Positions 24,378-34,417 of a stretch of DNA of 38,129 nucleotides are shown here, in pieces (position 1 is the first letter of the stretch; each line of letters starts with the position of its first letter). The DNA is from an uncultured Bacteroidales bacterium (GTDB lineage Bacteria > Bacteroidota > Bacteroidia > Bacteroidales > Paludibacteraceae), in contig CAIKVR010000401.1 in assembly GCA_903830915.1 (NCBI GenBank), positions 1 through 38,129 of the forward strand. Direction: 5' to 3'. The notes under the pieces were generated by a model. It made no database searches and was not told the origin of the DNA. It was given only the letters and a program-made list of their open reading frames with translations. The position numbers and the translations under genes were made by a program.

Positions 24378-25442
24378 CTATATTACAATTGTAACTGATA
24401 CTGTATCTGATCCGGCTACACCCTTAACAATATAGGTTCCTGCCTTTAATCCTGTATTGAAAGAAGTGGTTGAATTTGCATTGAAACTATATGTTTTTTG
24501 TAAAACACCGGTAGAAGCAAGGTAGATAGTCAATGTGCCTTTTATCGTATTTGCATTCTTAACTGTTACTGTTTTAGCCGAGTTTGTAATAGTAATTTTA
24601 TGAACTATCGGTGCAGCTGTAACACTTCCGCTGAGTGCAACAGTTTGAGCTGCAACATTGGCTGCGGTAACTGTCATATTTTCGGAATATGTATTTGCGG
24701 TTAAGCCTGATTTTAAACGAACATAAATGTTAGTTATAGCTACAGTTCCGCTTGTTGGTGCAATAGAAATAGCTGAAGATGTATAGCCGGTACCTGAAGT
24801 CAACGATATTTCGTAATTGGTAGGCGGAGTTACTGCTAAATTACCTGTCAAATTAGCTCCCGAAACCGTAACTACTTTTTCAGACGATGGACCTGAACCC
24901 TGTACGTATGTAAAACCTGATAAGGAACTTACAGAAGTTGTGGTTGTTGGAGGAATAGTTACTTTGGTTACTAATTTAAACCGTCTAATGGCTGTTGTAT
25001 TGGTAGCTGTGAAAGTATAAGTACTTCCGCTTGTGAAAATATCTACCGTTTTATTATCTACAGAGTCAACAAGTGATAAACCTGTAAAAACTGTTGAGAG
25101 GTACTGATTTACAAAGGTCATAGTGTATTGAGTATCAGAGCCTGCTTGAAAAGCAATATAAGTATTGTTCATATCAGGCACTCCATCAACCTGAAAATTG
25201 CCTGCTGCTTCGGCAGCATAAATTTGCATTGCAACTGTTCCGGTCATTTTGTAACCATCCCAGCCATTGTCAAAACCTCGTGTTGTTCCGGGTACCTGAA
25301 AAACCCACATTTGGTCTGAACTTGTAGCTCCAACTACGTCAATTCGTACTGCTGGATAATTCTGAGAAAAAGCTTGTAACGATAATAACATTAATGTTAG
25401 AATTACAAGTACTGGTCGGATTTTGTTTGTAATTGTTTTCAT
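24378..25442 (-). CDS. Secreted protein with Ig-like domain and sorting-like C-terminus (354 aa)
   Basis: The signal peptide covers about residues 1-26 (MKTITNKIRPVLVILTLMLL, cleavage near AFSQ). The region 28-165 (VRIDVVGATSSDQMWVFQVP onward) is not recognised. Residues about 170-285 form an Ig-like module of a kind common in Bacteroidota exported proteins (SLSGFTYVQGSGPSSEK ... PTNYEISLTSGTGY ... TSGTVAITNIYVRLKSGL). The last 70 residues (KITITNSAKTVTVKN ... LKAGTYIVKGVAGSDTVSVTI) have the strand pattern of a T9SS-type sorting domain but lack the classical YPNP motif. It stands alone, with its own promoter-like box and terminator. Function is unknown. Confidence 0.83.
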   Translation of the reverse strand: MKTITNKIRPVLVILTLMLLSLQAFSQNYPAVRIDVVGATSSDQMWVFQVPGTTRGFDNGWDGYKMTGTVAMQIYAAEAAGNFQVDGVPDMNNTYIAFQAGSDTQYTMTFVNQYLSTVFTGLSLVDSVDNKTVDIFTSGSTYTFTATNTTAIRRFKLVTKVTIPPTTTTSVSSLSGFTYVQGSGPSSEKVVTVSGANLTGNLAVTPPTNYEISLTSGTGYTSSAISIAPTSGTVAITNIYVRLKSGLTANTYSENMTVTAANVAAQTVALSGSVTAAPIVHKITITNSAKTVTVKNANTIKGTLTIYLASTGVLQKTYSFNANSTTSFNTGLKAGTYIVKGVAGSDTVSVTIVI

Positions 25443-25524
25443 AATCGTAAAATTTTAAAGGTGATTATTTATTGTAAATGATTTATATGTTATGTCGTGT
25501 AATCAATTGTTGATTTCGACATTA

Positions 25525-25532
25525 CAAAGATA
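25525..25532 (-). promoter_or_regulatory. -7 box of the 354-aa gene
   Basis: The minus strand reads TATCTTTG, giving a leader of about 75 bases. I see no -33 element at the usual distance. Confidence 0.5.
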
Positions 25533-26052
25533 AGCTAAGTTTATTATTACGCTGATATACAGATACATGTGGTATTTCATTTTATGTTCTGTAGTAATTT
25601 ATTTAATTTACTTTGCGTGATTTTAATTCAGGTTATTCAAAAATGAACAAAAGATTAAACCAACAGTGGAAATTTACAAGTAAAGTAAAAGTGGAAATTG
25701 AAATTTGTAGTAAATATTAAATGCGGACTAAAGCAATTAAAAAAAAATATGACAAGAACAGATATTTCCGAATAAGTTAATGATTTACAAAGAATAAAAT
25801 GCTTAAATCTCTGAGGAATTCATAACGAGAAAGTATTAACACATATTATACTTTGAAACAATAAAATATACATCATTTAACCATGACAAACTACAAAACA
25901 TGTACTAAGGAGTTAAAAACCACTTATGGAGCGTTAATTTGAACAGTAGAAGAAAATTTCTATGAAATATCTTCTACTTATTACTACAGTATGCCTATGA
26001 TTTTAATATAGTATTAAATTGTAACATGTTGTATTTCAGTATTTTGTATAAA

Positions 26053-26083
26053 AAATAATGCCGCTTATTTAGCGGCATTATTT
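26053..26083 (-). terminator. Terminator of the ATP synthase operon
   Basis: AAATAATGCCGCT (26053-26065) and AGCGGCATTATTT (26071-26083) make a perfect 13-bp stem with a 5-base loop, followed on the minus strand by further T residues. It lies 24 bases after the atpG stop. Confidence 0.92.
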
Positions 26084-26106
26084 GTAGAATTAAAAAGTTG
26101 AACTAA

Positions 26107-26973
26107 TTAATTTTGTCCGAATGAACCTCCGATAATGTCGAGCAATTCGTTGGTAATGGCCTGTTGGCGAGATTTGTTGTATTGCAGCGATAGTTCTTGC
26201 AATAAATCAGTAGCATTATCTGTAGCAGTTTGCATGGCAATGGTACGCGCAGCATGTTCTGATGCGCAGGAATCGAGCAACGCGGTGTAAACTTTCAACC
26301 GCAACACTTTCGGAATCAATTCATTCATCAGCGTCGGGCGTTCAGGCTCTACAATGTAATCGTGTGCCACCGTTCCTTTGGCAGCTTTGGTAAGCTGAAT
26401 AGGAAGGAAAGTTTCGGTAGTAAGTTTTTGATTGCTTTTGCTTATAAAATGGTGATAGATAATTTCTACCTTGTCGATGTGTTTGTCTCTGAATAACTGA
26501 ATAAGCTGATCGCTGAGTTCGAGCGTTGCGTTGTAACTTGGTTTATCAGCCATGCCTTCAAAATTTCCTTCAGGCTCAAAACCGTGTTTACGGCAGGCTT
26601 TGGCTATCTTCTTTCCCACCGGGAAAATAAGAATATGCTCACGTCCGAGTTTTTGGTATTTTTCGAGCGTCAGCGTCAATTGCTTCGATACATTGGTATT
26701 GAATGCACCGCACAAACTTGAATTTGACGAGAAAACCACCACTGCCACACGTTTTACTTCTCGCACTTCGGAGAAAACCGACGAAGCATTGTCCTCGGCA
26801 CTCAAAAAATTGTTCAGCAATCCTGTAAGTTTTTGCTCATACGGGAAAAAGTTCTCGATGGTTCGCTGCGCTTTACGCAATTTTGCCGACGATACCATCT
26901 TCATAGCAGATGTGATCTTCTGAGTCGACTTTACCGACTGTATGCGCGATTTTATTTCCTTTAATGAAGACAT
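26107..26973 (-). CDS. atpG: ATP synthase F1 subunit gamma
   Basis: The 288-aa gamma subunit forms the rotating central stalk that couples c-ring rotation to catalysis in alpha3beta3. The N-terminal coiled-coil helix begins SLKEIKSRIQSVKSTQKITSAMKMVSSAKLR. The C-terminal helix carries the family signature ERPTLMNELIPKV ... ASEHAARTIAMQTATDNA ... QLNY-like SLQYNKSRQQAITNELLDI. Length is normal. It is the last gene of the operon, about 200 bases after atpA across a repeat-filled gap, and is followed by a strong terminator. Confidence 0.97.
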   Translation of the reverse strand: MSSLKEIKSRIQSVKSTQKITSAMKMVSSAKLRKAQRTIENFFPYEQKLTGLLNNFLSAEDNASSVFSEVREVKRVAVVVFSSNSSLCGAFNTNVSKQLTLTLEKYQKLGREHILIFPVGKKIAKACRKHGFEPEGNFEGMADKPSYNATLELSDQLIQLFRDKHIDKVEIIYHHFISKSNQKLTTETFLPIQLTKAAKGTVAHDYIVEPERPTLMNELIPKVLRLKVYTALLDSCASEHAARTIAMQTATDNATDLLQELSLQYNKSRQQAITNELLDIIGGSFGQN

Positions 26974-27040
26974 AAATCAATTTACGATTTATTCATTTAC
27001 GATTTACAATTGAAAACTTAGAACTATCAAGAAACAATCT

Positions 27041-27166
27041 GCCCCATGCCCCTCCCGATAATAATCGGGATAAATTGCAGGGATGTATAGTTACTTTAGT
27101 CTCTTAATTTAATTTATTTATTCTCGCAAACCACTCCTGAAGTCCCCTTTAGGGGATTTAGGGGTC
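27041..27166. repeat. Repeat-filled atpA-atpG gap (locus 2 of the paired palindromic repeat)
   Basis: A degenerate left copy (about 27041-27056, GCCCCATGCCCCTCC), a small hairpin TCCCGAT/ATCGGGA (27053-27070) and a well-preserved right copy (about 27139-27166, AAGTCCCCTTTAGGGGATTT then AGGGGTC) lie in opposite orientation, as at the other loci. The right copy falls just after the atpA stop on the transcribed strand. Confidence 0.65.
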
Positions 27167-27174
27167 GCTTTCTG

Positions 27175-28761
27175 CTAGCTGTTCACTCTCTTCGCTACTT
27201 CGTTCGCCACTTTTTCGATAATGGCGGTTACATCGTCGTTGATATTTCCGGATTTGATAACGTCCAGCACATCAGCCTGATGCGATAATTCGAGTACCAT
27301 CAGAAAATCTTTCTGGAAATCAGCAACCTTATTCAATGGCACGGACGACAATAAACCGTGTGTACCGCAATACAGAATAGCCACCTGTTTTTCAACCGAC
27401 ATTGGTTCGTGCAAAGCTTGAACGAGTAAGCGGGTGTTTTTCTGACCTTTATCAATGGTCATAGCCGTTACAGGATCCATATCGCCACCAAACTTGGTGA
27501 ACGCTTCCAGTTCGCGGAATTGTGCCTGATCGATTTTCAGTGTTCCTGCCACTTTCTTCATCGCCTTAATCTGAGCGTTTCCACCCACACGCGATACGGA
27601 AATACCCACGTTGATAGCCGGACGGATACCCTGGTTGAACAAGTCGGTTTCGAGGAAAATCTGACCGTCGGTAATCGAAATTACGTTGGTAGGAATATAA
27701 GCTGACACGTCGCCGGCCTGTGTTTCGATAATAGGTAATGCTGTAAGTGAACCGCCGCCTTTTACTTTTCCTTTCAGACTTTCGGGCAGGTCGTTCATTT
27801 GCTCAGCCACTTCCTGTTGCGAAATGATGCGGGCAGCACGTTCGAGCAGACGTGAGTGCAGGTAGAAAATATCACCGGGATATGCTTCACGACCCGAAGG
27901 ACGACGAAGAATCAGCGATACTTCGCGGTAAGCAACCGCCTGTTTCGACAAGTCATCGTAGATAACCAACGCGTGACGGCCGGTATCGCGGAATAATTCG
28001 CCAATGGTTGCACCGGCAAATGGTGCGTAATATTGCAGTGCTGCAGGGTCGGAAGCGGTAGCCGATACGATTACGGTGTAATCCATCGCGCCATGTTCCA
28101 GCAGTGTGTTGTAAATATTAGCCACAGTAGAACCTTTCTGACCGATAGCCACGTAGATACAATATACAGGTTCGCCTGCTTCAAAATTCTGACGTTGATT
28201 GATAATGGTGTCGATAGCCACACTGGTTTTTCCGGTCTGACGGTCGCCAATGATAAGCTCACGTTGTCCGCGTCCGATTGGAATCATGGCGTCAACAGCT
28301 TTCAAACCCGACTGAAGCGGTTGGTTTACGGGTTGTCTGTAGATAACTCCGGGTGCTTTACGTTCCAAAGGCATTTCAATCATTTCGCCGCTGATTTTAC
28401 CCTTGCCGTCGATTGGTTCACCCAATGGATTGATAACACGTCCCAACATTCCTTCACTCACGTTAATGGAAGCTACACGTTTGGTACGTTTCACGGTATA
28501 ACCTTCTCGAATCTGGCTGGTTGGTCCTAAAAGTACGGCACCCACGTTATCTTCCTCGAGGTTCATCACGATGGCTTTGATACCGTTTTCGAACTCCAGC
28601 AATTCATTTGCTTCGGCGTTACGAAGTCCGTAAATACGAACCACACCGTCGCTTACCTGAAGAACGGTACCTACTTCGTCGAACTGAACACCGGTGTCAA
28701 TTCCTTCGAGTTGTATCCGAAGTATTTCGGATACTTCGCTTACCTTAATATTATCAGACAT
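27175..28761 (-). CDS. atpA: ATP synthase F1 subunit alpha
   Basis: The 528-aa alpha subunit forms the non-catalytic nucleotide sites of the F1 head. An N-terminal beta-barrel (about 25-95) precedes the nucleotide-binding domain with Walker A GDRQTGKT (172-179). [30 protein letters not shown] contains the Walker B region, and LIVY-rich [18 protein letters not shown] the alpha-subunit signature with its arginine finger. The C-terminal helical domain completes the chain. Upstream is an AT tract of TTAATTA units separating it from atpH by 86 bases; downstream is the repeat locus before atpG. Confidence 0.98.
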   Translation of the reverse strand: MSDNIKVSEVSEILRIQLEGIDTGVQFDEVGTVLQVSDGVVRIYGLRNAEANELLEFENGIKAIVMNLEEDNVGAVLLGPTSQIREGYTVKRTKRVASINVSEGMLGRVINPLGEPIDGKGKISGEMIEMPLERKAPGVIYRQPVNQPLQSGLKAVDAMIPIGRGQRELIIGDRQTGKTSVAIDTIINQRQNFEAGEPVYCIYVAIGQKGSTVANIYNTLLEHGAMDYTVIVSATASDPAALQYYAPFAGATIGELFRDTGRHALVIYDDLSKQAVAYREVSLILRRPSGREAYPGDIFYLHSRLLERAARIISQQEVAEQMNDLPESLKGKVKGGGSLTALPIIETQAGDVSAYIPTNVISITDGQIFLETDLFNQGIRPAINVGISVSRVGGNAQIKAMKKVAGTLKIDQAQFRELEAFTKFGGDMDPVTAMTIDKGQKNTRLLVQALHEPMSVEKQVAILYCGTHGLLSSVPLNKVADFQKDFLMVLELSHQADVLDVIKSGNINDDVTAIIEKVANEVAKRVNS

Positions 28762-28764
28762 GAT

Positions 28765-28847
28765 ATTAAATTAATAATTAATAATTAATAATTAAGACAT
28801 TGTTGCACAGGGCATTATTAATTCTTAATTTTTAATTATTAATTGTT
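28765..28847. repeat. TTAATTA-type tandem tract in the atpH-atpA gap
   Basis: Tandem units of TTAATTA/TAATAATTAA on both sides of a short GC-containing centre fill the whole gap and reach to within a few bases of the atpA start codon. The same units occur before the permease gene at 3943. Confidence 0.65.
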
Positions 28848-29402
28848 TTAGACTGTTTTTTTATTTTTCTCAATATATTCGTTTCTGATTCGTCGGATCT
28901 GACCTGAAACGCTGGCATCCCAACGCACAAAGTCTACTTCGAACATAAAACCGCCAATGATTTCGGGGTCGATAACCTTTTCCATTTCTATCGTTCCGCC
29001 AGTGGTGTTCTCTACCAGTTTCATCAGCTTTTTCTCGGTATCGGCATTCACCGGAGTGGCAGTAGTCAGTTTTCCGTAGAATATGTTTTTTTGTTTGCGA
29101 TACAATGCAATGTATTTCAGGGCAATTTCCTGCAAATGACTTTCGCGGTTGTTTTCCAGAATCAAGTCCATGAAACGCTCGAAAGGTTTGCTGATTTTCA
29201 CACCGGCAGCAGTAACAATGATTTTACGTTTCTCGGCAGTAGCCAGCACCGGATTATCAAGTACCGTGCGCAATCCCGCAAACTGACTAAAATGCTTAGT
29301 CAACGCTTTCACCTCGGTGTACACACGATCCTGTTCCTTACTCACGCTGGCAAACTCCAGCAGGGCAGTGGCATAACGAACCGGTATGAGTCCTGTATTC
29401 AT
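28848..29402 (-). CDS. atpH: ATP synthase F1 subunit delta
   Basis: The 184-aa delta subunit (OSCP homologue) links the peripheral stalk to the top of the F1 head. The N-terminal helical domain begins GLIPVRYATALLEFASVSKEQDRVY, and the C-terminal part has the delta signature KLMKLVENTTGGTIEMEKVIDPEIIGGFMFEV. The start codon lies in a repeat tract of ATTGTAAAT units (29400-29433) that includes the ATG itself. The gene sits between atpF (65 bases upstream) and atpA. Confidence 0.95.
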   Translation of the reverse strand: MNTGLIPVRYATALLEFASVSKEQDRVYTEVKALTKHFSQFAGLRTVLDNPVLATAEKRKIIVTAAGVKISKPFERFMDLILENNRESHLQEIALKYIALYRKQKNIFYGKLTTATPVNADTEKKLMKLVENTTGGTIEMEKVIDPEIIGGFMFEVDFVRWDASVSGQIRRIRNEYIEKNKKTV

Positions 29403-29433
29403 TTACAATTTATTCATTTACAATTTACAATTG
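29400..29433. repeat. ATTGTAAAT-type tandem repeat at the atpH start
   Basis: On the minus strand the tract reads as near-tandem ATTGTAAAT and AAATGAATA units, and the atpH ATG lies in the last unit. Related tracts precede atpG (26975-27012), fumarase and the acyl-CoA synthetase gene. Confidence 0.65.
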
Positions 29434-29467
29434 GAAGAATCATTTACTATTCAACCAATTAACTAAT

Positions 29468-29968
29468 CTACGACTTAGAAACATTGATTTCGTCGAGCAG
29501 GCGGTTAATCATCACCATCTGTTCGTCTTTTTTATCCAGTTGTCCGCGAATCACTTTTTCGGCAATGTCGATTGACAAAGCAGCCACCTGACGGCGGATA
29601 TCGCGAATGGCATCATCTTTCTCTGCAAGAATCTGTTTACGGGCTTCGTCAATGATTTTGGCAGCTTCAACACCGGCTTTTTCTTTTGCTTCTTTAATAA
29701 GCAGGTCGCGGGTAACAGTTGCATCTTTCAGGATAGTAGCCTGCTCACGACGGGCTTCGTCGACGATAGCCACACCCTGAGCTTTCACAACAGCCATTTG
29801 CTCGTAAGTTTGTTTTGCAACCAACAAAGATTCATCGATGTACGTTTTACGTTCTTCCACCATTTTGATAATGACAGGAAAACCATATTTCGTCAGGATG
29901 AATACCACAATTCCAAACGAAAGTAACATCCAGAAAAGTAATCCGGATTCGGGCAATAGTAGAGCCAT
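29468..29968 (-). CDS. atpF: ATP synthase Fo subunit b
   Basis: The 166-aa subunit b has one N-terminal membrane helix (about residues 7-27, LLFWMLLSFGIVVFILTKYG) and a long charged coiled-coil stalk (about 30-160, rich in EARREQATILKD and AAKIIDEARKQILAEKD). It dimerises to form the peripheral stalk that holds the F1 head. Length is normal. The gap to atpE upstream (109 bases) is filled by a pair of inverted palindromic repeats. Confidence 0.96.
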   Translation of the reverse strand: MALLLPESGLLFWMLLSFGIVVFILTKYGFPVIIKMVEERKTYIDESLLVAKQTYEQMAVVKAQGVAIVDEARREQATILKDATVTRDLLIKEAKEKAGVEAAKIIDEARKQILAEKDDAIRDIRRQVAALSIDIAEKVIRGQLDKKDEQMVMINRLLDEINVSKS

Positions 29969-29983
29969 AATACTTTTAATTTT

Positions 29984-30075
29984 AAGCCCCCTAAATCCCC
30001 CACAGGGGGACTATTGAGCTAATTGTTTTATACTAGCACTTTCTCCAAGTCCCCCTGTGGGGGATTTAGGGGGCA
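29984..30075. repeat. Near-perfect inverted pair of palindromic repeats, atpE-atpF gap (locus 3)
   Basis: Copy 29984-30012 (AAGCCCCCTAAATCCCCCAC then AGGGGGACT) and copy about 30047-30075 are inverted complements with one mismatch in 29 bases, separated by about 34 bases. Each copy is also self-complementary through CCCCC and GGGGG. The transcript would form either one long stem or two short hairpins directly after atpE. Confidence 0.88.
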
Positions 30076-30077
30076 TC

Positions 30078-30338
<261 letters not shown>

Positions 30339-30343
30339 TTAAT

Positions 30344-30448
30344 AGCCCCAAACCCCTAAGGGGGCTTTCAGACTAAGTTTATTATTATTTTTATCTCTTA
30401 CTTTTAAATTTATTTTTTTTAAAGTCCCCTTTAGGGGATTTAGGGGCC
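30344..30448. repeat. Inverted pair of palindromic repeats, atpB-atpE gap (locus 4)
   Basis: Copy about 30344-30368 (AGCCCCAAACCCCTAAGG then GGGCTTT) and copy about 30422-30448 (AAGTCCCCTTTAGGGGATTT then AGGGG) are in opposite orientation about 53 bases apart. They fill the gap before atpE. Pairing between the copies is less exact than at locus 3, but each has its own CCCC/GGGG stem. Confidence 0.8.
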
Positions 30449-30452
30449 ACTT

Positions 30453-31520
30453 TTAATGTTTGTGATGTGGCTCAACCCGTGCCAGTCCAATAAATACGGC
30501 CGACAACATGGTAAAAATATAAGCCTGAATATACGCTACCAGCAATTCCACGAACCCGATAAACACACTGAAGAAAATGGAAACTCCGGTCATACTTGCA
30601 TTCATTCCCACGCCTAATTTCACGGTAACGAACACCAGACAGGTAAGTCCCAACACTATGGAGTGACCTGCCAGAATGTTGGCAAAAAGTCGGATCATCA
30701 GCGCAAAAGGCTTTGTAAAAATACCAACCAGCTCAATAAGCGGCAACATAGGCGGCACTTTCAGCCACAGCGGCACATCAGGCCAGAAAATTTCTTTCCA
30801 GTATTCTTTTGAACCTCCAATATTTACAATCAGGAAGGTAATAACCGCCAACACCATTGTAATAGCGATATTTCCGGTTACATTTGCTCCTCCGGGAAAA
30901 ATCGGAATCAATCCCAGAATGTTATTTGTAAAAACGAAGAAGAACACAGTCAGTAAATATGGCGCATATTTTTCGTAACCTTTACCTATACAGGGTTTAA
31001 TCACATCATCGTTGATGTTCATGATAAACATTTCCATAATGCCAGCAAAGCCTGTTTTGGATTGCAGCGGATTCTTTTTGTAGGATTTGGCCACATACAT
31101 AATGCAGACAACCATCAATATACTGCTGAACAATAGCGCAAAAACGTTTTTGGTAATGGAAATATCAAACGGACGAACTTCTTCGCCTTTCGCATCTTTC
31201 TCTACAATTTTTCCTTTGTATTTACCTTCTTCGGCAATGGTCAATCCTTCGTAAACGGGCGAGTGGTGAAACTCCGACGACAAAAATACGTGCCAACCCG
31301 TAGTTTTACTGTAAGCCATCACAGGAAGCGGAATGGAAATTTCGTTTTCGCCAATTTTGGTTATGTGCCAAACGTAGGAATCCGAAATGTGTTCCAAAAT
31401 AAACGCACGAACATCCAGCTCTTTCGACTCTTCTTTTTTCTGCTCTGGCTCGTTGGCATAAAGCCCCGCAACCGGCAAAGCCAGAAGAACAAAAAGTAAT
31501 ATTTTATACAAACGCTTCAT
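30453..31520 (-). CDS. atpB: ATP synthase Fo subunit a
   Basis: The 355-aa subunit a forms the proton half-channels next to the c-ring. The essential arginine is R277 in ALMIRLFANILAGHS. It is longer than the E. coli protein (271 aa) because of an N-terminal signal-peptide-like helix (about residues 1-22) and a roughly 100-residue extension with VWHITKIGENEISIPLPV, an arrangement typical of Bacteroidota AtpB. Six or so membrane helices follow from about residue 125. The C-terminus is His-rich (VEPHHKH). The start directly abuts the stop of the upstream 131-aa gene. Confidence 0.96.
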   Translation of the reverse strand: MKRLYKILLFVLLALPVAGLYANEPEQKKEESKELDVRAFILEHISDSYVWHITKIGENEISIPLPVMAYSKTTGWHVFLSSEFHHSPVYEGLTIAEEGKYKGKIVEKDAKGEEVRPFDISITKNVFALLFSSILMVVCIMYVAKSYKKNPLQSKTGFAGIMEMFIMNINDDVIKPCIGKGYEKYAPYLLTVFFFVFTNNILGLIPIFPGGANVTGNIAITMVLAVITFLIVNIGGSKEYWKEIFWPDVPLWLKVPPMLPLIELVGIFTKPFALMIRLFANILAGHSIVLGLTCLVFVTVKLGVGMNASMTGVSIFFSVFIGFVELLVAYIQAYIFTMLSAVFIGLARVEPHHKH

Positions 31521-31916
31521 CTACGCTTCTTTTTTGATTTGTTTCTCGACAGTATAAAAAATGAATGTTTCCAACCCAATGTATGTGGCATAAAATGCCG
31601 AAAATACAAATCCGAAAACACGTATATTATTTTTCACAATAAAATAAAAACCAAGCACATAAGCCATGGCGAAAACCAGTTTCACCAGTTTGAGAATCAT
31701 ATATAGATTCACCAGTTTTTTACCGTCCTTTTTGTAGTTCTTCGCCAGAATCCAAATCATCGAGGCACCCATCACAAAGAACACACACGGAATATAAGGA
31801 TACCAACTAAAAGCTTCCTGTGGATATAGACTTTTTATTATTGCCCAACCTGCCCAGCCTAAAACTATTTCGACCAGCGCCAGCAAACTCAATAACTTCC
31901 CCGACAGTTTTTGCAT
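31521..31916 (-). CDS. Conserved 4-TM hypothetical protein of the atp operon
   Basis: This 131-aa hydrophobic protein has four predicted membrane helices (about residues 9-30, 40-60, 72-93 and 98-121) with basic cytoplasmic loops (KNYKKDGKKL) and a basic C-terminus (EKQIKKEA). It lies between atpC and atpB with 3 bases and 0 bases of spacing, so it is cotranscribed and probably cotranslated. By position and topology it could be an AtpI-like factor that helps c-ring assembly or ion supply, but I do not see the AtpI sequence signature, so this is inference from context. Confidence 0.8.
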   Translation of the reverse strand: MQKLSGKLLSLLALVEIVLGWAGWAIIKSLYPQEAFSWYPYIPCVFFVMGASMIWILAKNYKKDGKKLVNLYMILKLVKLVFAMAYVLGFYFIVKNNIRVFGFVFSAFYATYIGLETFIFYTVEKQIKKEA

Positions 31917-31919
31917 ACC

Positions 31920-32165
31920 TTAAACTGCCTCCACACAAACAGTCACCACATTATTGCTTATTTCGGCAAAACCACCGTCGACAGTCAAAACTGTTTCCTG
32001 CTTATCTTTCTCATCCACAAAACTGATTTTTCCTTTCGCCATCGACGAAATCAGCGGTGCGTGGTTTTCCCATACGGTGAAAAGTCCGCTTGTTCCGGGC
32101 AGCGTCACCGTTGTAACATCGCCTGAAAAATAAATCTGTTCGGGAGTGATTATTTCTAATTTCAT
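31920..32165 (-). CDS. atpC: ATP synthase F1 subunit epsilon (short form)
   Basis: This 81-aa protein consists only of the N-terminal beta-sandwich of epsilon ([20 protein letters not shown] ... [19 protein letters not shown] ... [15 protein letters not shown]). The E. coli protein is about 138 aa; the C-terminal helical hairpin that inhibits ATP hydrolysis is missing, as is common in Bacteroidota. Its ATG overlaps the stop codon of the ORF6N pseudogene (ATGA), so it may depend on ribosomes ending there. The next gene starts 3 bases after its stop. Confidence 0.93.
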   Translation of the reverse strand: MKLEIITPEQIYFSGDVTTVTLPGTSGLFTVWENHAPLISSMAKGKISFVDEKDKQETVLTVDGGFAEISNNVVTVCVEAV

Positions 32166-32740
32166 TGTTCAGTATTCTTTATAAATCCAATTGGATTTCT
32201 TTTGGCTGAATCATTCTTTCTGTTTGCCATTTCGGCTAATGCAATATAAATATCATCAAATTCCATACGGTTGTCTTCGCTTAAATCATTTATTGCAGCA
32301 AGTGTTTCTTCTCCGGATTGTTCCAGTTGATTTAATCTTTGCCTCAACTCCTCAATACTAAATATAATTTCTCTGTTTTGAAGTAGAAATTGTCTCATTT
32401 GAACAAATGCACGCATAATTGAAATATTAACTTCAATTGCTTTGTCTGAACGTAGAATCCCCGAAAGCATCGCAACACCTTGTTCTGTAAAAGCATAAGG
32501 TGTGGCGTAACTGTGCTTTAGGTTTATTGGTATCTGGTCGCAAATTGCGACTAGTTCTTTTCACTCTTCTTTTGAAAGTTCAAGCATAAAATCTGCAGGG
32601 AACCGTTCAATATTTCTTCTTACCTGCTCTTTTAGTCTTTTATTTTCAATACCATATAAAATTGCCAAATCAAAGTCAAGCATCACACGAAATCCTCTGA
32701 TTTCATGTATTTTATGTTTTATAACCTCAATATCAGCCAT
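32162..32740 (-). pseudogene. ORF6N-domain protein gene interrupted by one in-frame TGA
   Basis: Read from the ATG at 32740, the frame gives 59 codons starting MADIEVIKHKIHEIRGFRVM with LDFDLAILYGIENKRLKEQV and RRNIERFPADFMLELSKEE. Then comes TGA (32561-32563) where the family normally has Trp (EEW). The same frame continues without gap through [20 protein letters not shown] to the stop at 32162, for 192 codons in all. ORF6N is a DNA-binding domain best known from phages and mobile elements; the C-terminal half is helical. A restart at 32470 would give 102 aa. The gene lies between atpD (20 bases upstream) and atpC (ATGA overlap). A sequencing error at one base is the main alternative. Confidence 0.85.
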
Positions 32741-32760
32741 AAACTTTAAAATAGGCGATT

Positions 32761-34305
<1,545 letters not shown>

Positions 34306-34334
34306 TTACTTTTATTCTGTCATAAAAACGGCTG

Positions 34335-34342
34335 CAAAAGTA
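34335..34342 (-). promoter_or_regulatory. -7 box of the ATP synthase operon
   Basis: CAAAAGTA on the plus strand is TACTTTTG on the minus strand, fitting TAnnTTTG, 53 bases before the atpD start. A clear -33 box is not seen. The nhaD terminator candidate lies just upstream. Confidence 0.6.
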
Positions 34343-34390
34343 CACAAAATTTCTTATTTTGAGAAAGGTTTTGAGGTTTAATTTTTTAAA

Positions 34391-34415
34391 ATAATTACAA
34401 TTTTGTTGCAATTAT
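34391..34415 (-). terminator. Weak terminator candidate after nhaD
   Basis: ATAATTACAA (34391-34400) can pair with TTGCAATTAT (34406-34415), with one G-T pair in the minus-strand transcript, around a 5-base loop. It starts three bases past the nhaD stop. The stem is AT-rich, so some readthrough into the atp operon is possible. Confidence 0.4.
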
Positions 34416-34417
34416 AT

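Larger units (their letters stand above)
25443..26106. other. Long AT-rich gene-free stretch between the secreted-protein cluster and atpG
   Basis: It contains the -7 box of the 354-aa gene (25525-25532), an imperfect hairpin at 25945-25978 (AGTAGAAGA/TCTTCTACT, with further pairing inside) and the atp operon terminator (26053-26083). A 19-codon ORF at 25883 (plus strand) just before the hairpin is too short to support. No tRNA or protein gene is seen. Confidence 0.6.

Noticed and set aside
32561-32563. TGA in the ORF6N gene as selenocysteine or as a Trp codon
   Set aside because: No selenocysteine insertion hairpin is apparent, the family has Trp rather than Cys there, and other genes here end normally at TGA.
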